Shown: positions 44,278 through 53,280, counted from the stretch's first letter. The stretch: DNA of 64,000 bases from Sediminibacterium roseum (GCF_009939005.1 NZ_JAACJS010000015.1:746325-810324), one strand, 5' to 3'. Made by a program: numbers and translations. The notes: generated by a model not told the origin, from the sequence alone.

Positions 44278-45231
44278 ATGAAAGTTCACCGCGAATTGGC
44301 CGGGTCGCTGCCGGAATTTAAGCAAGCCGTAGTAACCATCGGTACTTTTGATGGCGTACATCTCGGGCACCGGCAGATCTTATCCCAACTGAAAGAGGAA
44401 GCGGCGCGTATTGGGGGCGAAACGGTGATCATCACTTTTCATCCGCATCCAAGGAAGATCATTTCGTCTGTGCCCGGCGACATCAAACTGCTCAACACCT
44501 TGCCCGAGAAGATAGCCCTGCTCGAAAAGGAAGGCATCGACCACCTGGTTGTTGTGCCGTTCGACCATGTTTTTGCAAACCAGACGGCGGAAGAATACGT
44601 TAAGGATTTTCTTTACAGGTATTTCAGGCCGCATACGGTGATCATTGGCTACGACCACCGTTTTGGCAAGGGCCGCGAAGGCGATTATCATTTGATGAAA
44701 ACCTACGGGGAGAACCTGGGTTTTGAAGTAAAAGAGATTTCCGAACAACTGATCAACGAGATCGTTATCAGCTCAACCAAGATCCGCCGCGCATTGATGG
44801 AAAATGAGGTGGATACCGCCAACGAATTTCTCGGCTATCCCTATTTTTTTGAGGGAACGGTGATTGAAGGAAACAAGCTCGGCAGAACCATCGGCTATCC
44901 CACGGCCAATCTCCATGTGGCGAGTGAAGAAAAACTGATCCCCGGGGATGGCGTGTACGCCGTGACCTGCACAACCCGCCCACCCGGCGGCATGCAAAGC
45001 GTTGCTTACAAAGGCATGATGAACATCGGCCTGCGCCCGACGGTAGACGGTAAGAAACGGGTGATAGAGGTAAATATTTTTGATTTTGACAAAGACATAT
45101 ACGGCCAGACGCTCCAGGTGCATCTCCACAGCCACCTGCGCGGCGAAGTGAAATTCAATGGGCTCGATGCACTGAAAGCGCAACTGGAGAAAGACAAATC
45201 GCTGGCCACGGAAAAGCTGGCGCGGCACTGA
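44278..45231 (+). CDS. ribF: Bifunctional riboflavin kinase / FAD synthetase
   Basis: Makes FMN and then FAD from riboflavin and ATP. The 317 residues hold an N-terminal adenylyltransferase (GTFDGVHLGHRQIL nucleotide-binding loop, TFHPHPRK, GYDHRFGKGREGDYHLM and SSTKIRRALMENEVDTANEFLGYPYFFEG) and a C-terminal flavokinase barrel with NKLGRTIGYPTANL and GMMNIGLRPTV. It is divergent from purM and its stop directly abuts that of the convergent XRE regulator gene (stop bases 45231/45232). Confidence 0.96.
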   Translation: MKVHRELAGSLPEFKQAVVTIGTFDGVHLGHRQILSQLKEEAARIGGETVIITFHPHPRKIISSVPGDIKLLNTLPEKIALLEKEGIDHLVVVPFDHVFANQTAEEYVKDFLYRYFRPHTVIIGYDHRFGKGREGDYHLMKTYGENLGFEVKEISEQLINEIVISSTKIRRALMENEVDTANEFLGYPYFFEGTVIEGNKLGRTIGYPTANLHVASEEKLIPGDGVYAVTCTTRPPGGMQSVAYKGMMNIGLRPTVDGKKRVIEVNIFDFDKDIYGQTLQVHLHSHLRGEVKFNGLDALKAQLEKDKSLATEKLARH

Positions 45232-45486
45232 TCATTTTTTCTTTTTCTGGAACAAAAGCTCGGGATCAAAATCGATGATGTCGAGATAACTGTTCAACCC
45301 GAATACCCTGGCGAGTTTTTGTAAGGTACCGATCTTGACTTCCACCAATCCGTTCTCCCAGGTAGACAAGGTAGACCTCCCTATTCCCATTTCATTGGCC
45401 ACATAACGCTGGTTGTAATTACGCAATTCTCTTATCAACCTGATGTTCCGCGCGATGCGGATCCGCTCCTCGCTTAGTTTATACAT
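45232..45486 (-). CDS. XRE-family helix-turn-helix regulator
   Basis: An 84-residue Cro/CI-type DNA-binding protein. Helices 2-3 lie in NYNQRYVANEMGIGRSTLSTWENGLVEVKIGTLQKLARVFG (residues about 26-66), the complete HTH_3 fold. The chosen start is ATG 45486 (MYKLSEERIRIARNIRLIREL); the frame extends upstream by 22 residues of no family character. It converges on ribF. It could regulate the divergent upstream lipoprotein operon or an unrelated target. Confidence 0.85.
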   Translation of the reverse strand: MYKLSEERIRIARNIRLIRELRNYNQRYVANEMGIGRSTLSTWENGLVEVKIGTLQKLARVFGLNSYLDIIDFDPELLFQKKKK

Positions 45487-45799
45487 ATATATAAGAATGA
45501 GAAAGCAATAGTAATGGGTTTCCCGCTCATAAAAAAGGGTGAAAACACGCAATATTTACGGTGAATTAAAAAGTATTTTCATCCCCCATAAACATCTGTT
45601 GGTTTTTATAACATCCTGCCCTGCCGTTTCCTTGGTGATGGCAAAAACCTTGTTGAATTTTGATGCATCATTTGGCCGAATGGTAAATGGGCTTGAATTC
45701 CTTCCGACAACTTTGCCCGCTCAAAAAATAGCAAGGTAGGACCCATAGTTGAAATGGGAACAAGCGAATGCTTTTCAACAGGACCTTTAATTGGATGGT
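45487..45799. other. Intergenic region between the XRE regulator and the lipoprotein gene
   Basis: This divergent 313-bp region should hold the promoters of both genes. CAACTTTG at 45708-45715 resembles the -7 box (one mismatch) for the plus strand. Otherwise I see no RNA, ORF or repeat I can support. It is less G+C-rich than the flanking genes. Confidence 0.4.
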
Positions 45800-46576
45800 A
45801 TGAAAAAGACAGTTTTAATTGTTTCAATAATTGCGATCACCATGGTTGCATTCTATTCCTGCACCAAGAACACGAATGAATCGGTTACAGAGGAACAGGC
45901 GGTGCAGAACCTGGTGTCGTCGGGAAATTTTATTGCGTTCACCGGGCATTTTATTTCGGATTTTTCCGCGTTGATGCAATACCACAGGTCGTCCGCAGTA
46001 CTGGCCGACAAAACCGGTTTTTTAGCGCAGGTAAAACTTGCCTCCGGCGATGGTAATGCTCTTTCCGGCGCTTACCGGTCGTTTGCATTGAATTACGAAA
46101 CGGCGATGGGTTTGAAGAACAGGATCGACAATGATCTTTTGGGATTGCTGAACCAGCATAAGTTCCTGCTGCGTTTCTCAGAAGAGCAGGTGCAACGCAT
46201 TATTGTGAAGGCGATCGATGAAGGTGTCCATTCGGCCGATCAAAGATGGGTGGATGTGAAAAGGAGCTTCAGGTTTGACCGGGGCATGGCGTACGATGGC
46301 CGAACGACAGCAAGCAACGGGTTACGAACCACCGGCACAAATCGCATGGAGGCAATATTATCGCTCGATGAGGTCTGGGCCTGCGTTAAATCGGCGCTCG
46401 GTTTGGGAACGGCGAGTATCATTGGAATAGCGGGGGTAACCAAATTGGCCGAACAAGGTATACAGCAGGTGGTGATCACCGCATCGAAATGGATCGCCGA
46501 ACGCGCGGGATGGTGGGGGCTCGCCATCACGTTGATCGATTTTGGCGTATGCATATACAATGAAACCAAAGACTAA
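45800..46576 (+). CDS. Putative lipoprotein with Cys-bracketed hydrophobic C-terminal segment
   Basis: I do not recognise this 258-residue protein. A signal sequence ends in the lipobox-like AFYSC (Cys21), so it is probably a lipoprotein; a TTG at 45791 gives three extra residues, but ATG 45800 is preferred. The middle is polar and helical. The last 65 residues (from DEVWACVKSALGLG to GVCIYNETKD) are Gly/Ala/Ile-rich and amphipathic, bracketed by two cysteines that could form a disulfide. Such Gly-rich helices occur in pore-forming peptides and in lipoproteins. A 60-residue two-helix membrane gene follows after 11 bp, so the two are cotranscribed. Confidence 0.6.
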   Translation: MKKTVLIVSIIAITMVAFYSCTKNTNESVTEEQAVQNLVSSGNFIAFTGHFISDFSALMQYHRSSAVLADKTGFLAQVKLASGDGNALSGAYRSFALNYETAMGLKNRIDNDLLGLLNQHKFLLRFSEEQVQRIIVKAIDEGVHSADQRWVDVKRSFRFDRGMAYDGRTTASNGLRTTGTNRMEAILSLDEVWACVKSALGLGTASIIGIAGVTKLAEQGIQQVVITASKWIAERAGWWGLAITLIDFGVCIYNETKD

Positions 46577-46587
46577 AGTGAAATTCC

Positions 46588-46770
46588 ATGAGAAACTTCC
46601 TCATTTTCCTGGGCATACTGGTGATAACGATCCCGGTAGTGATCATCCTTCAATATGTAATGGGATGGAACGTGGTTAGCAAGAAAGATTATTTTTTTGT
46701 AGCAATCGTCTTCCTTGCCCTGTATCTCCTTTATGACAAGGATAAATCAGCCATCAAAAAGAAAAACTAA
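46588..46770 (+). CDS. Small two-helix membrane protein, partner of the lipoprotein
   Basis: A 60-residue protein with two membrane helices (about 4-25, LIFLGILVITIPVVIILQYV, and 34-51, YFFVAIVFLALYLLY) and a Lys-rich tail (DKDKSAIKKKN), so both ends should face the cytoplasm. The gene starts 11 bp after the lipoprotein stop and is followed by a terminator, forming a two-gene unit. Size and topology resemble bacteriocin-immunity proteins and also small accessory membrane proteins. Function is not shown. Confidence 0.55.
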   Translation: MRNFLIFLGILVITIPVVIILQYVMGWNVVSKKDYFFVAIVFLALYLLYDKDKSAIKKKN

Positions 46771-46783
46771 GGAGTTCTGCATT

Positions 46784-46820
46784 AATGATCATGGGATTTG
46801 TACAAGGTTCCATGATCATT
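46784..46820 (+). terminator. Terminator of the lipoprotein operon
   Basis: AATGATCATGG and CCATGATCATT form a perfect 11-bp stem with a 15-nt loop, then TTAT. It lies 14 bp after the last stop. The T tract is short. Confidence 0.6.
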
Positions 46821-46987
46821 TTATCTGCATAACCAATATTCTTTAGTTGGTTCTCGAACAGGTACTATAGATACTTTGGAACCGTACCGGTTCAAATACA
46901 GGGATAACACAGTACTACAATCAACTGGTTGGATCGATGACGTGCGAATCCGGGCGACGCATCATGGGTCCTCGACGGACCACATTA

Positions 46988-47986
46988 TTACGCCATCATC
47001 TTCACCGTCATCTCCTTCATCAATCCTGCATCAGAAGTACCGCCGTCGTGAACTCCTACGCTTCTGAGATTGTACTGGTGTAATAAAAGAAGGATGCGTT
47101 CCACTCCGCTGTAATCGTATTTGCGCGCCGCACTTAAGTAATCGCGAACAAAGTAGGGGTTTACGCCCAATGCAGAGGCCACAGCCTTTTCATCCGGATT
47201 CGGCACGCTGTAGATCATGTAAACTTTGCTGAAGAAATTATACAGCGCTGGCAATATCATCTGGATAGGGCCGGCTTTTGGATTGGCCTCAAAATAACGG
47301 ATGATGCGGATCGCCTTTGCGAGATCTTTCTGCGCAATGGCCGCCTGCAGTTCAAATACATTGAACTCTTTGCTTACGCCAATGTAATTTTCGATATCGT
47401 CTTCGGTGATGTTCTTTCTTGCTCCCAGGTTAACCGCCAGTTTCTCGATCTCGTTCTGGATCCGGCTCAGGTCATTGCCGATATGATCAACCAGCAAATG
47501 AAGCGCCTTGGGAGAAATACTTAGTCCATGTTGCTGCACCATTTGCCCGGCCCATTCGGGAAGCTGGCTCTCGTACATCTTCTTCGTGGTAAGCATCTCC
47601 CCTTTCTGCTTCAACAGTTTGGAAAGTTTGGAGCGGCCATCTACCTTTTTTTCCTTGTAGCTTACAACAAAAACGGTGGAAGGCGTTGGGTTTTCTATAT
47701 AGCCCTCCAGTTTTTCGATATCCCGCATCTGCTGCGCCTCTTTCAGCAATACAACCTGTCGTTCGGCAAACATCGGGTACCGCATACAGGCATTGACCAC
47801 AGCGGCCCATTCCGCATCTTTCCCGTAAAAAATCGTAAGATTGAACCCCGCTTCGGCCTCATTGAGGATGTGGTGCTCGGCATGCGAAACAACCTGGTCT
47901 ATGAAAAAAGACTCCTCGCCCTCCAACCAGTAGATGGGTTTGAAGATGCCCTTTTTCCATTCCGTGATGATCTTTTCCGCCGACAT
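46988..47986 (-). CDS. holA: DNA polymerase III, delta subunit
   Basis: Clamp-loader subunit that opens the beta sliding clamp. The 332 residues match HolA in Bacteroidota: PIYWLEGEESFFIDQV near the N-terminus, FVVSYKEKKVDGRSKLSKLL and LVDHIGNDLSRIQNEIEKLAVN, which resemble the AAA+ domain parts, and the C-terminal helical domain with EFNVFELQAAIAQKDLAKA. It is isolated, with about 220 bp of unassigned sequence to the preceding small-gene operon. Confidence 0.9.
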   Translation of the reverse strand: MSAEKIITEWKKGIFKPIYWLEGEESFFIDQVVSHAEHHILNEAEAGFNLTIFYGKDAEWAAVVNACMRYPMFAERQVVLLKEAQQMRDIEKLEGYIENPTPSTVFVVSYKEKKVDGRSKLSKLLKQKGEMLTTKKMYESQLPEWAGQMVQQHGLSISPKALHLLVDHIGNDLSRIQNEIEKLAVNLGARKNITEDDIENYIGVSKEFNVFELQAAIAQKDLAKAIRIIRYFEANPKAGPIQMILPALYNFFSKVYMIYSVPNPDEKAVASALGVNPYFVRDYLSAARKYDYSGVERILLLLHQYNLRSVGVHDGGTSDAGLMKEMTVKMMA

Positions 47987-48132
47987 GGCTGCAAAGATGA
48001 AGCACGGGCCACGAAATTTGACATATAGAGGAAAAAAGTTTTAAACACTTAAACCAGAGACGGAAAAACCGGTCTCAGGGAGAGGCCATGCCTTAAAAAA
48101 CGCGAACACAACTAACCCTTACCGCATATTGT

Positions 48133-49212
48133 ATGAAAACTTTGTTTGTATCTCTCCTGTTGCTCGCAACAACTTACAGTTATTGCCAATATGATTTCTC
48201 AAAGCTCGATGACTGGATGGAAGACAATACCGCGAAAATGGGCGGGCGCGCCTATCTCATCCTCTACAAGGATGGGAAGATCGTGTACAGCCATTCAGCC
48301 AATGAAATGAGTCGCAGGCAAAAACTGGTTGGGCGGGTGCTCGCGCGCAGGCAGGGGAAAACGGCAGACACCGAAGACTATACCGTCTCTTCCAAACAAC
48401 CCATCGCGAGCTGCAGCAAATGGCTCAGCGCGGCGCTGGTTATGACCTTTGTAGACGAAGGCAAACTCAGCCTCTCCGATACCGTCGGAAGATTCCTGCC
48501 CGCGCTTTCTGCCAGCGGTAAGGGCAACATCACCATCAGCGAATGCCTTTCGCACACAACCGGTATCAAACCACCCCCTCTCAAAGAAAGTCTCGAAGAC
48601 ATGCGCGGTATGAACAGCATGGACGATGCCATCAATGCAATTGCCGCCTTGCCCATGGAAGGTGAACATGGAAAAGTTTTTCATTACAGCAATGCGGGCC
48701 TCCAGATCGCAGGCGCGGTCATCGAAAAAATAAGTGGCAAAAGTTTCGGCCAGCTGTTTGCTGAACGCATCGCACAACCGCTGCACATGAAACATTCCGA
48801 TTTCGGAACAGGAAAGGTTGCACTCCCGGCAGGCGGCGCCAACAGTACGCCCGAAGACTATACCAATTTCCTGGTGATGATCCTGAACAAAGGCGTGTTT
48901 AACGGCAAACGGATCCTCAGCGAAAACAGCATCACCGAAATGCAGGCGAACCGCGTTACCAAAGATGTCCGCGTTGCCTATGCGCCCGCCGAAGCCGGCG
49001 ATTTCGGGTATGGATTTGGCGAATGGGTGATGGAAAAAAACAGCGCCGGCCAAAGCGTTGCCGTAACGAGCCCGGGCTTGTTCGGCAGCTTTCCGTGGAT
49101 CGATAACGATAGAAAATACACCGGCTTTTTAATGACCTTTTACCTGAAGAACGATGGACGGAACGAACGGTATAAAGATCTGAAAAAACAGGTGGATAAA
49201 TGTTTGAAATGA
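48133..49212 (+). CDS. Exported serine hydrolase, beta-lactamase (class C-like) family
   Basis: A 359-residue secreted protein with a signal peptide (MKTLFVSLLLLATTYSYC). The fold is that of beta-lactamase-related/penicillin-binding hydrolases: IASCSKWLSAAL contains Ser93-x-x-Lys96, the acyl-serine motif, and FHYSNAGLQIAG the Tyr-x-Asn motif. LSLSDTVGRFLPALS matches the family linker. Members include esterases and D-aminopeptidases, so resistance to beta-lactams should not be assumed. It is a single gene. Confidence 0.88.
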   Translation: MKTLFVSLLLLATTYSYCQYDFSKLDDWMEDNTAKMGGRAYLILYKDGKIVYSHSANEMSRRQKLVGRVLARRQGKTADTEDYTVSSKQPIASCSKWLSAALVMTFVDEGKLSLSDTVGRFLPALSASGKGNITISECLSHTTGIKPPPLKESLEDMRGMNSMDDAINAIAALPMEGEHGKVFHYSNAGLQIAGAVIEKISGKSFGQLFAERIAQPLHMKHSDFGTGKVALPAGGANSTPEDYTNFLVMILNKGVFNGKRILSENSITEMQANRVTKDVRVAYAPAEAGDFGYGFGEWVMEKNSAGQSVAVTSPGLFGSFPWIDNDRKYTGFLMTFYLKNDGRNERYKDLKKQVDKCLK

Positions 49213-49278
49213 ACCCTCCGGGAGCAGGCTGATATTTTCTAAACCTATTCCTGCCGGCGATCATCCATCATCCGCCAA

Positions 49279-49971
49279 TCATTCCATTAACAAAGGCCTG
49301 TCGAGAAACCGTAGGATCACATTTGCCGCAACCACCACATCGCGCTCGCAATAATTGACGATGCGTGCCAGATCCCTGTCTTTGTAATAAACATCCTGCA
49401 CCATGCTCCCATCCATATCGGTCTTTGAAGTAGGAATGCCAAGCACGCTTGCCAGCAGGTGAAGGGAAACATAATGTTTATGGTCGCCAAATTTCCACCA
49501 GCTGAAAGTATCGAACATTTTTACCTCCCAGGGCTTCTTGTCGTGCAGCCTCAGGCACTCGGGTAATCGAAGACGGTTGATGAGCATACGCCTGCAGATA
49601 AACGGTATATCGAACTCCCGTATGTTGTGACCGCCAAACTGGAACTGCTTGTTGTGCCGGTACATCCTCTCACATAATTCCGTGAAATCACGGAGTATTT
49701 GTACTTCATCATCGCCCGAAAAACTTTTGATCCGGAGCGACAGCCGATTGTTATCGTCTTCATAAAAAAATGCGGTAGAGATACATATGATCTTCCCGAA
49801 TTCGGCAAAAATGCCGGCTTTCCGGCGATACATTTCAGCCGGATCCATATCTTCTGGCACGGTTTTCGATATTTTGTCCGAAAAAAGTGACTGCCGGCCA
49901 GGATCCATGCCTGCAAAGGCTTGAAACTGTGGAACCGTTTCTATATCGAGTAGTAAAAGTTGTGTGAGCAT
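49279..49971 (-). CDS. PolB-like 3'-5' exonuclease domain protein
   Basis: A stand-alone DnaQ-like exonuclease of the PolB-associated type, 230 residues. The start is ATG 49971 (MLTQLLLLDIETVPQF), giving ExoI DIETV at residues 9-13. ExoII is GGHNIREFDIPFICRR and ExoIII is NYCERDVVVAANVIL, the Y-x3-D form. FDTFSWWKFGDHKHYVSLHLLASVLG between them resembles other such proteins. A longer frame from 50112 carries 47 non-family residues. DNA repair or RNA processing are both possible roles. Confidence 0.85.
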   Translation of the reverse strand: MLTQLLLLDIETVPQFQAFAGMDPGRQSLFSDKISKTVPEDMDPAEMYRRKAGIFAEFGKIICISTAFFYEDDNNRLSLRIKSFSGDDEVQILRDFTELCERMYRHNKQFQFGGHNIREFDIPFICRRMLINRLRLPECLRLHDKKPWEVKMFDTFSWWKFGDHKHYVSLHLLASVLGIPTSKTDMDGSMVQDVYYKDRDLARIVNYCERDVVVAANVILRFLDRPLLME

Positions 49972-50015
49972 AGATAAAATATAATAATTTTCAAATCCTA
50001 AAAAACCCCGCAAAC

Positions 50016-51011
50016 ATGAGTTACACTGCAAGCAACCATCCGACTCCGGGATCACAGTATCCGCAACAGAAAGACAACCGTAAACTAATATACGGTATAC
50101 TGATCGCCGCATTGATCGGCACCTGGGGATACATCATTTACGACAAAAGCAAAACATCAGAAACCCTGACCCAACTCCAGGGCCGCGTAGTCAACATCGA
50201 CAGTGCGCGCAATGCCATTCAGCAAGACTTCTTGGTAGTGTCTGCCAAAGCGGATTCTCTAACACAGAACAACATCCAGCTGAATACCGATCTGACCGAC
50301 AGGAAAACGGATATCCAGAAACTGAAGGCCAACATCGGCAGCATCCTTAAAAAGAAAAATGCAAGCGATGCCGAACTGGCGCAGGCAAAACAAATGATCA
50401 CCGAACTCAACGGCAAAGTAGATGGCTACCTCGTTGAAATCGAAAAACTGAAAGGCGAGAACCAGCAGCTCACTACATCGAACCAACAGTTGACAACGGA
50501 AAAAACACAGCTCACCGCTGACAAGGCAAGCCTCGAAGAAAATCTTACCGCTACAAAAACAGAAAAGAAAGTACTGGAAGATAAAGTAGACGTGGCTTCC
50601 ACACTGCACGCATCGAACATTGGCATTGCAGCGATCAAAGTGGGCAGTAATGGAAAAGAAAAAGAAACCACTACGGCAAAAAGGGCAAACCTGATCCGCG
50701 TTGGTTTCAGGCTCGATGAGAACAGGGTTACCCCTTCGGGTCAGAAAGACCTCTATGTTGTGGTTACCGGTCCGGATGGCAAACCAATTACAGAAGGAAG
50801 CACCTTCAATACCCGTGAAGAGGGTTCAAAACCATTCACCAGCAAAGTAGCCGTAAACTACGAGCAAGGAAAAGCCATCCCTGTTACATTCAACATTCCA
50901 CCGCAGGGCGATAAATACAAAGAAGGCGATTACAAGATCGAGATCTACAACAACGGCTTCAAGATCGGTGAAGGAACAAAGACTTTGAAGAAAGGCGGAT
51001 TGTTTAGTTAA
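50016..51011 (+). CDS. Membrane-anchored coiled-coil protein
   Basis: A 331-residue protein with a short N-terminal cytoplasmic part, one membrane helix (about 24-42, LIYGILIAALIGTWGYII), a long coiled coil (about 48-195, rich in Leu/Glu/Lys, with QQLTTSNQQLTTEKTQLTADK repeats) and a beta-rich C-terminal domain (about 215-325, IRVGFRLDENRVTPSGQKDLYVVVTGP to DYKIEIYNNG). That domain resembles small immunoglobulin-like surface domains. It is followed by a strong terminator. The family is unknown to me. Confidence 0.65.
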   Translation: MSYTASNHPTPGSQYPQQKDNRKLIYGILIAALIGTWGYIIYDKSKTSETLTQLQGRVVNIDSARNAIQQDFLVVSAKADSLTQNNIQLNTDLTDRKTDIQKLKANIGSILKKKNASDAELAQAKQMITELNGKVDGYLVEIEKLKGENQQLTTSNQQLTTEKTQLTADKASLEENLTATKTEKKVLEDKVDVASTLHASNIGIAAIKVGSNGKEKETTTAKRANLIRVGFRLDENRVTPSGQKDLYVVVTGPDGKPITEGSTFNTREEGSKPFTSKVAVNYEQGKAIPVTFNIPPQGDKYKEGDYKIEIYNNGFKIGEGTKTLKKGGLFS

Positions 51012-51088
51012 GCTGCTGCCTGAAGTATTAAGCGATCTCGCTTACGGAACAAGGCTATGTAAGACAATTCTTCCATTCTATATATCAG

Positions 51089-51118
51089 AAGGCAGTCGTT
51101 TGAACGACTGCCTTTTTT
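51089..51118 (+). terminator. Terminator of the coiled-coil gene
   Basis: AAGGCAGTCGTT and AACGACTGCCTT form a perfect 12-bp stem with a 2-base loop centre, followed by a T run. It is 78 bp after the stop. Confidence 0.85.
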
Positions 51119-51226
51119 TGTTTTCCTGTTGATGGAACATCTCCAATCATCAATCTGGAAAAGCCAATGACATGCGGAACTTATATCTCACGGCTCAAAT
51201 CGCAGCAATAATCCTAAATTAGCTCC

Positions 51227-52402
51227 ATGAAACCTCACTGGCTCAACTGGCGCGTGATCCTGGTCGGCATAGCGATATTGCTGGTGAGCGGTACCATTAT
51301 TTATTCGCAGTATGTATCCGGTAAAATTGCAAGGGAAGAACGGAAGAATGTTGAGGCATGGGTAGAGGCACAACGTACCATCCTGAATTCTTCCGACAGT
51401 GCAAGCATCAACCTCGCAACAAAGATCTCTACGGAGAACAGCCAGATACCCATTATTGAAACAAATGAGAAAGATGCCATCACGGGCAATTACCTGAACC
51501 TCGACAGTACACGGGTAAAAGAAGACAAGGATTACCTCAACAGAAAACTCGCCGAGTTCAAACGGTACAACAACAACGCGATCGTGCTGGTGCTGAAAGA
51601 AAATCCGTACACGGCCAATAAATATTATTATGGAGAGAGTGAGTTGTTGAAAGAGGTTCAGCTATACCCGATCGTTCAGCTGATCATCGTTGCATTGTTC
51701 ATTACCATTGCCATAGTTGCATTACAGACCGCGAACAAAAGCGCGCAAAACCAGCTCTGGGCCTCGATGGCCAAAGAAACCGCACACCAGTTGGGCACAC
51801 CTGTTTCCAGCCTGCAGGGATGGCTCGAGTTGTTGAAAGAAAACGAAGCCAACAATGCCATCGTTCCTGAAATAGCAAAAGATGTGAACAGGCTTTTGCT
51901 CATCACCGACAGGTTCGGGAAAATAGGCAGCGAGCCGCAACTGGAATGGAGAAAACCTGCGGAACAGATCCACCACATGGTAGATTACATGAAACGCAGA
52001 ACAGGCGGCCAGGTAAATTTTATTTTTGACGATGCAATGATCGCCGATACAAAGGCATTGCTCTCTCCCCCACTTTTTGATTGGGTTGTTGAGAACCTGA
52101 TCAAGAACGCGCTCGACGCCATCGAAGGCAACGGCACCATCACCATCACCGCCAGCACCAATGAAGTTTACGCATTGATAGATGTGACCGATACCGGGAA
52201 AGGAATTTCAAAAACGCATCTCAATGATGTTTTCAAACCAGGCTTCACCACCAAACGGCGGGGCTGGGGACTGGGGCTATCCCTCAGCAAACGCATTATT
52301 GAACAATACCACAAGGGAAAACTTTTTGTAAAATGGAGCGAACCGGGAAAAGGATCCACCTTCCGCATCATACTGCCGCTGCAGCGCAGTGCGGAACAAT
52401 AA
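51227..52402 (+). CDS. Sensor histidine kinase, orphan
   Basis: A 391-residue membrane sensor: first helix about 10-30, a periplasmic stretch to about 145, second helix about 148-167. The dimerisation box is ETAHQLGTPVSSLQGWLELL with His187 as phosphorylation site. The ATPase domain has N-box NLIKNALDAI, G1 DTGKGI, F-box FKPGFTTK and G2 GWGLGLSLSK. No response regulator is adjacent, so its partner is unknown. It converges on the head-GIN gene across a 16-bp inverted repeat. Confidence 0.92.
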   Translation: MKPHWLNWRVILVGIAILLVSGTIIYSQYVSGKIAREERKNVEAWVEAQRTILNSSDSASINLATKISTENSQIPIIETNEKDAITGNYLNLDSTRVKEDKDYLNRKLAEFKRYNNNAIVLVLKENPYTANKYYYGESELLKEVQLYPIVQLIIVALFITIAIVALQTANKSAQNQLWASMAKETAHQLGTPVSSLQGWLELLKENEANNAIVPEIAKDVNRLLLITDRFGKIGSEPQLEWRKPAEQIHHMVDYMKRRTGGQVNFIFDDAMIADTKALLSPPLFDWVVENLIKNALDAIEGNGTITITASTNEVYALIDVTDTGKGISKTHLNDVFKPGFTTKRRGWGLGLSLSKRIIEQYHKGKLFVKWSEPGKGSTFRIILPLQRSAEQ

Positions 52403-52460
52403 TTACTCAACAGCGAACCTGAAGGATAACAAGATATTTGCAGCCGATGTACGCCTATCA

Positions 52461-52498
52461 TACAAGAAGGCCGGTGTAAGATCACCGGCCTTCTTGTA
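52461..52498. terminator. Bidirectional terminator-like 16-bp inverted repeat
   Basis: TACAAGAAGGCCGGTG and CACCGGCCTTCTTGTA are perfect 16-bp arms with a 6-nt loop, between the convergent histidine kinase and head-GIN genes. It reads as a two-way terminator, though the flanking T tracts are modest. Confidence 0.7.
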
Positions 52499-52528
52499 TT
52501 CGATCGTTCAGTATTTTTTTTTGATTCG

Positions 52529-53185
52529 TTAGCTCTGGCGTTTCACAGAGCCGCCGCTGTTCACGTTGATGTCCCTGATCAACCCTTCGCCTTTGAACCT
52601 TACATAACCGCCGCTGTTTGCTTTGGCTGAAATTTCTTTGTTCACCGTTACCTGTATGCCTGCGCCGCTGCTTACTTCTGCAGTGCAGTTGTTGGCGCTG
52701 AGCGAGTATCCGCGGAACTGGCCGCCGCTGCTGCCATCGATGTCAATCGATTCTACTTTTCCCGAGAGCGTGATCGTTCCGCCACTGTTCATACGCGCCC
52801 TTAAACTGCCACCGTTAATATCGTCTGCTTTTATGGAACTTCCGCTGGTGGCTTTTACGCCATCGATGTTTTTGTAAGACACATACACCTTGCAGCGGAA
52901 ATTTTTCCAGTGGTTCCAGAATTTCCAATCGGTGCTGCGCGAGATCTTGAGAACGCCGCCTTCTACCACGGTCCTGATCTCGTTGAGGTATTCCTGGTTG
53001 CCAACGCTCACAGCAAGTTCTTCTTTATCGCCCTTGCTCAAAATCACTTCTATTCCCGAATTGGATTCAATGGCATGGAAAGAGCTGACCGATCTTTTTT
53101 CTACGTTATCGCCGTAAACTACGTTCTGACCGAAGCTCACCGCCGCGCTCAAAAGGATGGTGAGGGATAAAAATATTCGTTTCAT
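52529..53185 (-). CDS. Head-GIN (DUF2807) domain protein
   Basis: A 218-residue exported protein with signal peptide (MKRIFLSLTILLSAAVSFGQ). The rest is a repetitive parallel-beta structure (GVKATSGSSIKADDINGGSLRARM, TLSGKVESIDIDGSSGGQFRG, ANSGGYVRFKGEGLIRDINVNSGG) typical of the head-GIN/DUF2807 domain of Bacteroidota. Ser/Gly turns repeat about every 20 residues. Location is periplasmic or outer-surface; function is unknown. It lies on the same strand as glgB, with 95 bp between. Confidence 0.85.
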   Translation of the reverse strand: MKRIFLSLTILLSAAVSFGQNVVYGDNVEKRSVSSFHAIESNSGIEVILSKGDKEELAVSVGNQEYLNEIRTVVEGGVLKISRSTDWKFWNHWKNFRCKVYVSYKNIDGVKATSGSSIKADDINGGSLRARMNSGGTITLSGKVESIDIDGSSGGQFRGYSLSANNCTAEVSSGAGIQVTVNKEISAKANSGGYVRFKGEGLIRDINVNSGGSVKRQS

Positions 53186-53280
53186 GTCTGGTTTTTTGAA
53201 TGTAACGGATGCGGTTGAAAAAAGTTACAACCGTTTTTTTCTTTTTGAATCTGCCTCTCAATGGCACCCGGCCCGCCCCA

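Noticed and set aside
46821..46987. tRNA-like or leader-RNA structure between the small-gene terminator and holA
   Set aside because: GGTTCAAAT looks like a T-loop, but no acceptor or anticodon stems can be formed around it.
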